From: Hysterangium stoloniferum
Lineage: Eukaryota; Basidiomycota; Agaricomycetes; Hysterangiales; Hysterangiaceae
Length of the DNA: 64,000 nt
Reading direction: 5' to 3'
Assembly: GCA_015178975.1 (NCBI GenBank)
Contig: WHVD01000057.1
Span: forward strand, 124,001-188,000
Positions 62,176 to 64,000 of this stretch are shown one piece after another. The position numbers and the translations under genes are program-made. The stretch's first letter is position 1. Each line of letters begins with the position of its first letter. The notes under the pieces were generated by a model. That model saw nothing but the letters and a program-made list of their open reading frames with translations. It did not search any database and was not told the DNA's origin.

Positions 62176-62369
62176 TCATCGTGCTCAACCGCTGTGATTT
62201 TGTGTTTATGCCTTTTATTGAGGTTATGAGGAAGAGTGTCGGGGAGGTAAGGGAGACAGCAACCAGCACAGATCAAAACACTGTAGAATGTGTTGACATG
62301 GAAGCCAATACACAGCAGCGAGAGATCCAAGGATACATGGCTTGGTGGGTCAAGGTTTGCAGAAAATAA

Positions 62370-62600
62370 TGGAGGCACACTGGTCTGAGAGATCATCAAT
62401 GGATCTGAGAGCAACCTGATTGTCAGAGAAGAAGAGAAAGTGCTTAGCTTCAGGAAAATCAGCCATTGTTTTTGGTAAAACAGTGCTGGCACTTGCCAGG
62501 GCAAACATTTCAGCATCAAAGATTCCCACACATTTGCCTAGGCTGAAGTTCCCACGGCAGATGGGGGTGGCAAGGTGGTGGATAGAGTAGCCGTCACATG
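62370..62600 (-). pseudogene. RNase H fragment of a non-LTR-type element
   Basis: Minus strand: GNFSLGKCVGIFDAEMFALA and HFLFFSDNQVALRSIDD carry the second (Glu) and third (Asp) catalytic blocks of an RNase H domain like those at the C-terminus of fungal Tad-like LINEs. The first block is not recognised. A stop follows QCASIIFCKP. Confidence 0.6.
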
Positions 62601-62604
62601 ACGA

Positions 62605-62852
62605 AACTTTTTTTATTTTATTTTAATACATTTATATACTGTGTCACATAACTAAGATACATGGTGGTTCCATAGCATCATATAGAGTATAGCTACTATA
62701 GTATTTATGGGAGAATGAAGAGGAAGCAGGCCAGATGCGTCAGAGCGAGTGGTGGTTGGCAGGATGGTCAATAAAGAGAGGTGATTGCACTGAACTTGCC
62801 CAGTGAATACCACATGCCATTTGGGCCAAAGCCCCAGGAAGAACCTGAGATC
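62605..62852 (-). repeat. A-tailed direct repeat, copy 1
   Basis: About 240 bp, strongly similar to 63180-63417. On the minus strand it runs from gatctcaggttcttcctgg to an A-rich end (complement of ttttttattttattttaata). Looks like a LINE or SINE 3' end. Confidence 0.75.
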
Positions 62853-63179
62853 CTGCTAACAGACATCAAAAATGGCTACAGGCACACCAAAATCTTGCAA
62901 GTGCATAAGTGAATGTTAGAGTCGGGGGTGGGTAGGAAGAAAAAATCGCTGCCAGGCTGCAGTCATGGTTTAGGAGGTGCCAGTGATGGTCCACAGGCAA
63001 CACTGGTGTGCGGCTGAAGGCTGCCAACTTTGACAGAGCAGTGAATTCAGAGGCTCCCCAAGCCTGTTCACTGTCATCCACCTCTGCCTCTCTGTCCTTT
63101 TACCACAAGCATGGGGGACCCAACCCCAGAGGCAGGTGGTGGTCACAGAACAAGAGAGCCTTGTTATGTGACAGAACTT
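62853..63179. other. Sequence between the paired A-tailed repeats
   Basis: No recognised domain. A minus-strand frame (63081-62866) is open but lacks a family signature. It may be part of the 3' region of the same non-LTR element. Confidence 0.4.
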
Positions 63180-63417
63180 GTTTTTTTTAATACATTTATA
63201 TACCACATCACATAACTAAGATACATAGCAGTTCCATAGCATTGTATAGAGCATAGCTACTATAGTATCTACAGGAGAATGAAGAGGAAGCAGGCCAGAT
63301 GTGTCGGAGTGAGTGGTGGTTGGCAGGATGATCAAATAAAGAGAGGTGATTGTGCTGAACTTGCCCAGTGAACACCACATGCCATTTGGGCCAAAGCCCC
63401 AGGAAGAACCCGAGATC
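63180..63417 (-). repeat. A-tailed direct repeat, copy 2
   Basis: Second copy of the repeat at 62605-62852, same orientation, A-rich end at 63180-63192. Ends at gagatc next to the LTR-like sequence at 63418. Confidence 0.75.
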
Positions 63418-64000
63418 TGTCACAACTGTCACAAGTCACAATATTGTCACAAACATTCAAAGGTAATTTTCGACAACTCTTTGACTTGACAAACCCAAAC
63501 ATTATTTGACAATATTGAATCTCTTTGTGAAGGATAGGTCACATAGGAGGCATGACTAAAGACTCTAAGCCTTACCCCTTAGCCACTTTATAATTCCATT
63601 ATTTCCTTTATGTTTTATACTTTTCTTTTCTTTTCTATCACTCATAAATATGGGTCATACCCCTTTTTATTAGTTTGAGAGTCCATGTATGCTTGTGGGC
63701 ACTCTAGCCCACAAGAAGTATGCACATGTCACAGTAGTAGTCACACGCGAGAAACTTAGACACTTTCAACCCCAACAACCATCACCTGCACACCCAAGTA
63801 CTGGTTCAGGGTCTTGTCTAAGACAAACCTTCACTCTATCTCTCTTCCCTGATCAGCAGTAACTACACTTCGCACTGTAACAGTCGAAGTTAGTTACTAC
63901 TATTCAACTCGACTTCAAGTTCTTGCTTTGCATGGTAAGAATATCCATCGTAGCTCACTTTCTTAGGATATTCTCTCTCTCTTGCAATATATACTTTCTC
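63418..64000. mobile_element. LTR-like sequence cut by the window end
   Basis: Starts TGTCACAACTGTCACAAG just after gagatc, a point where the sister repeat at 62850 is uninterrupted, so this is an insertion. Internal words resemble LTR-Z (gtgggcactct, acttagacactttcaacccc). The right end lies beyond the window, so the target duplication cannot be tested. Confidence 0.6.

Overview
The window is nuclear DNA of a filamentous basidiomycete, most likely an Agaricomycete. Genes are broken by many short GT-AG introns (about 45-60 nt), and the housekeeping proteins are fungal in type (Sec18, a Pkc1 with HR1-C2-C1-kinase order, Pol12, Igo1). No tRNA, rRNA or CRISPR was recognised. All calls come from reading the sequence by eye.

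Layout. 1-6.7 kb is repeat-rich: a degenerate satellite (1.43-1.93 kb), a very homogeneous 21-bp minisatellite (2.42-3.17 kb), a second degenerate array, a decayed ORF and an LTR-like repeat. 6.7-23.9 kb is an ordinary gene block: sec18 (-), pkc1 (-), an AtuA/DUF1446 gene (+), pol12 (-), igo1 (-), an acidic hypothetical (-) and a weak hypothetical (-). From 24.8 kb to the right end the window is almost entirely nested transposable elements.

The nest can be solved because insertions keep their target-site duplications (TSDs). A Ty1/copia element (25026-45329, TSD ataac, half-tRNA primer site) sits in an older gag gene. It contains (a) a chromovirus Gypsy-A (26552-34316, TSD ggtat), itself hit by a 1.4-kb LTR-like insert (TSD ctgg) and a solo LTR (TSD gctcc); (b) a solo LTR-A (TSD ggttg); (c) a three-deep set of solo LTRs (TSDs cactg, gaagg, gtgga); (d) a tyrosine-recombinase retrotransposon with split direct repeats, hit by a solo LTR (TSD ggaga); and (e) a 210-bp LTR-like insert in its own 5' LTR (TSD ggaaa). 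To the right, Gypsy-B (49970-58329, minus strand, TSD cttca) splits a Helitron-type helicase and holds a Tc1 element, a 545-bp solo LTR (TSD ggatc) and a 2.0-kb LTR-like insert (TSD ggttt). Next comes a Tc1 element nested in another Tc1. The window ends with non-LTR remnants and an LTR cut by the edge.

Most notable: a spliced gene on the antisense strand inside Gypsy-A, with a Cys-rich cluster, whose reading frame closes exactly when a solo LTR and one TSD are removed; and a short motif around AAGCTGAAGCCAAGTCC conserved in four otherwise different LTR families.
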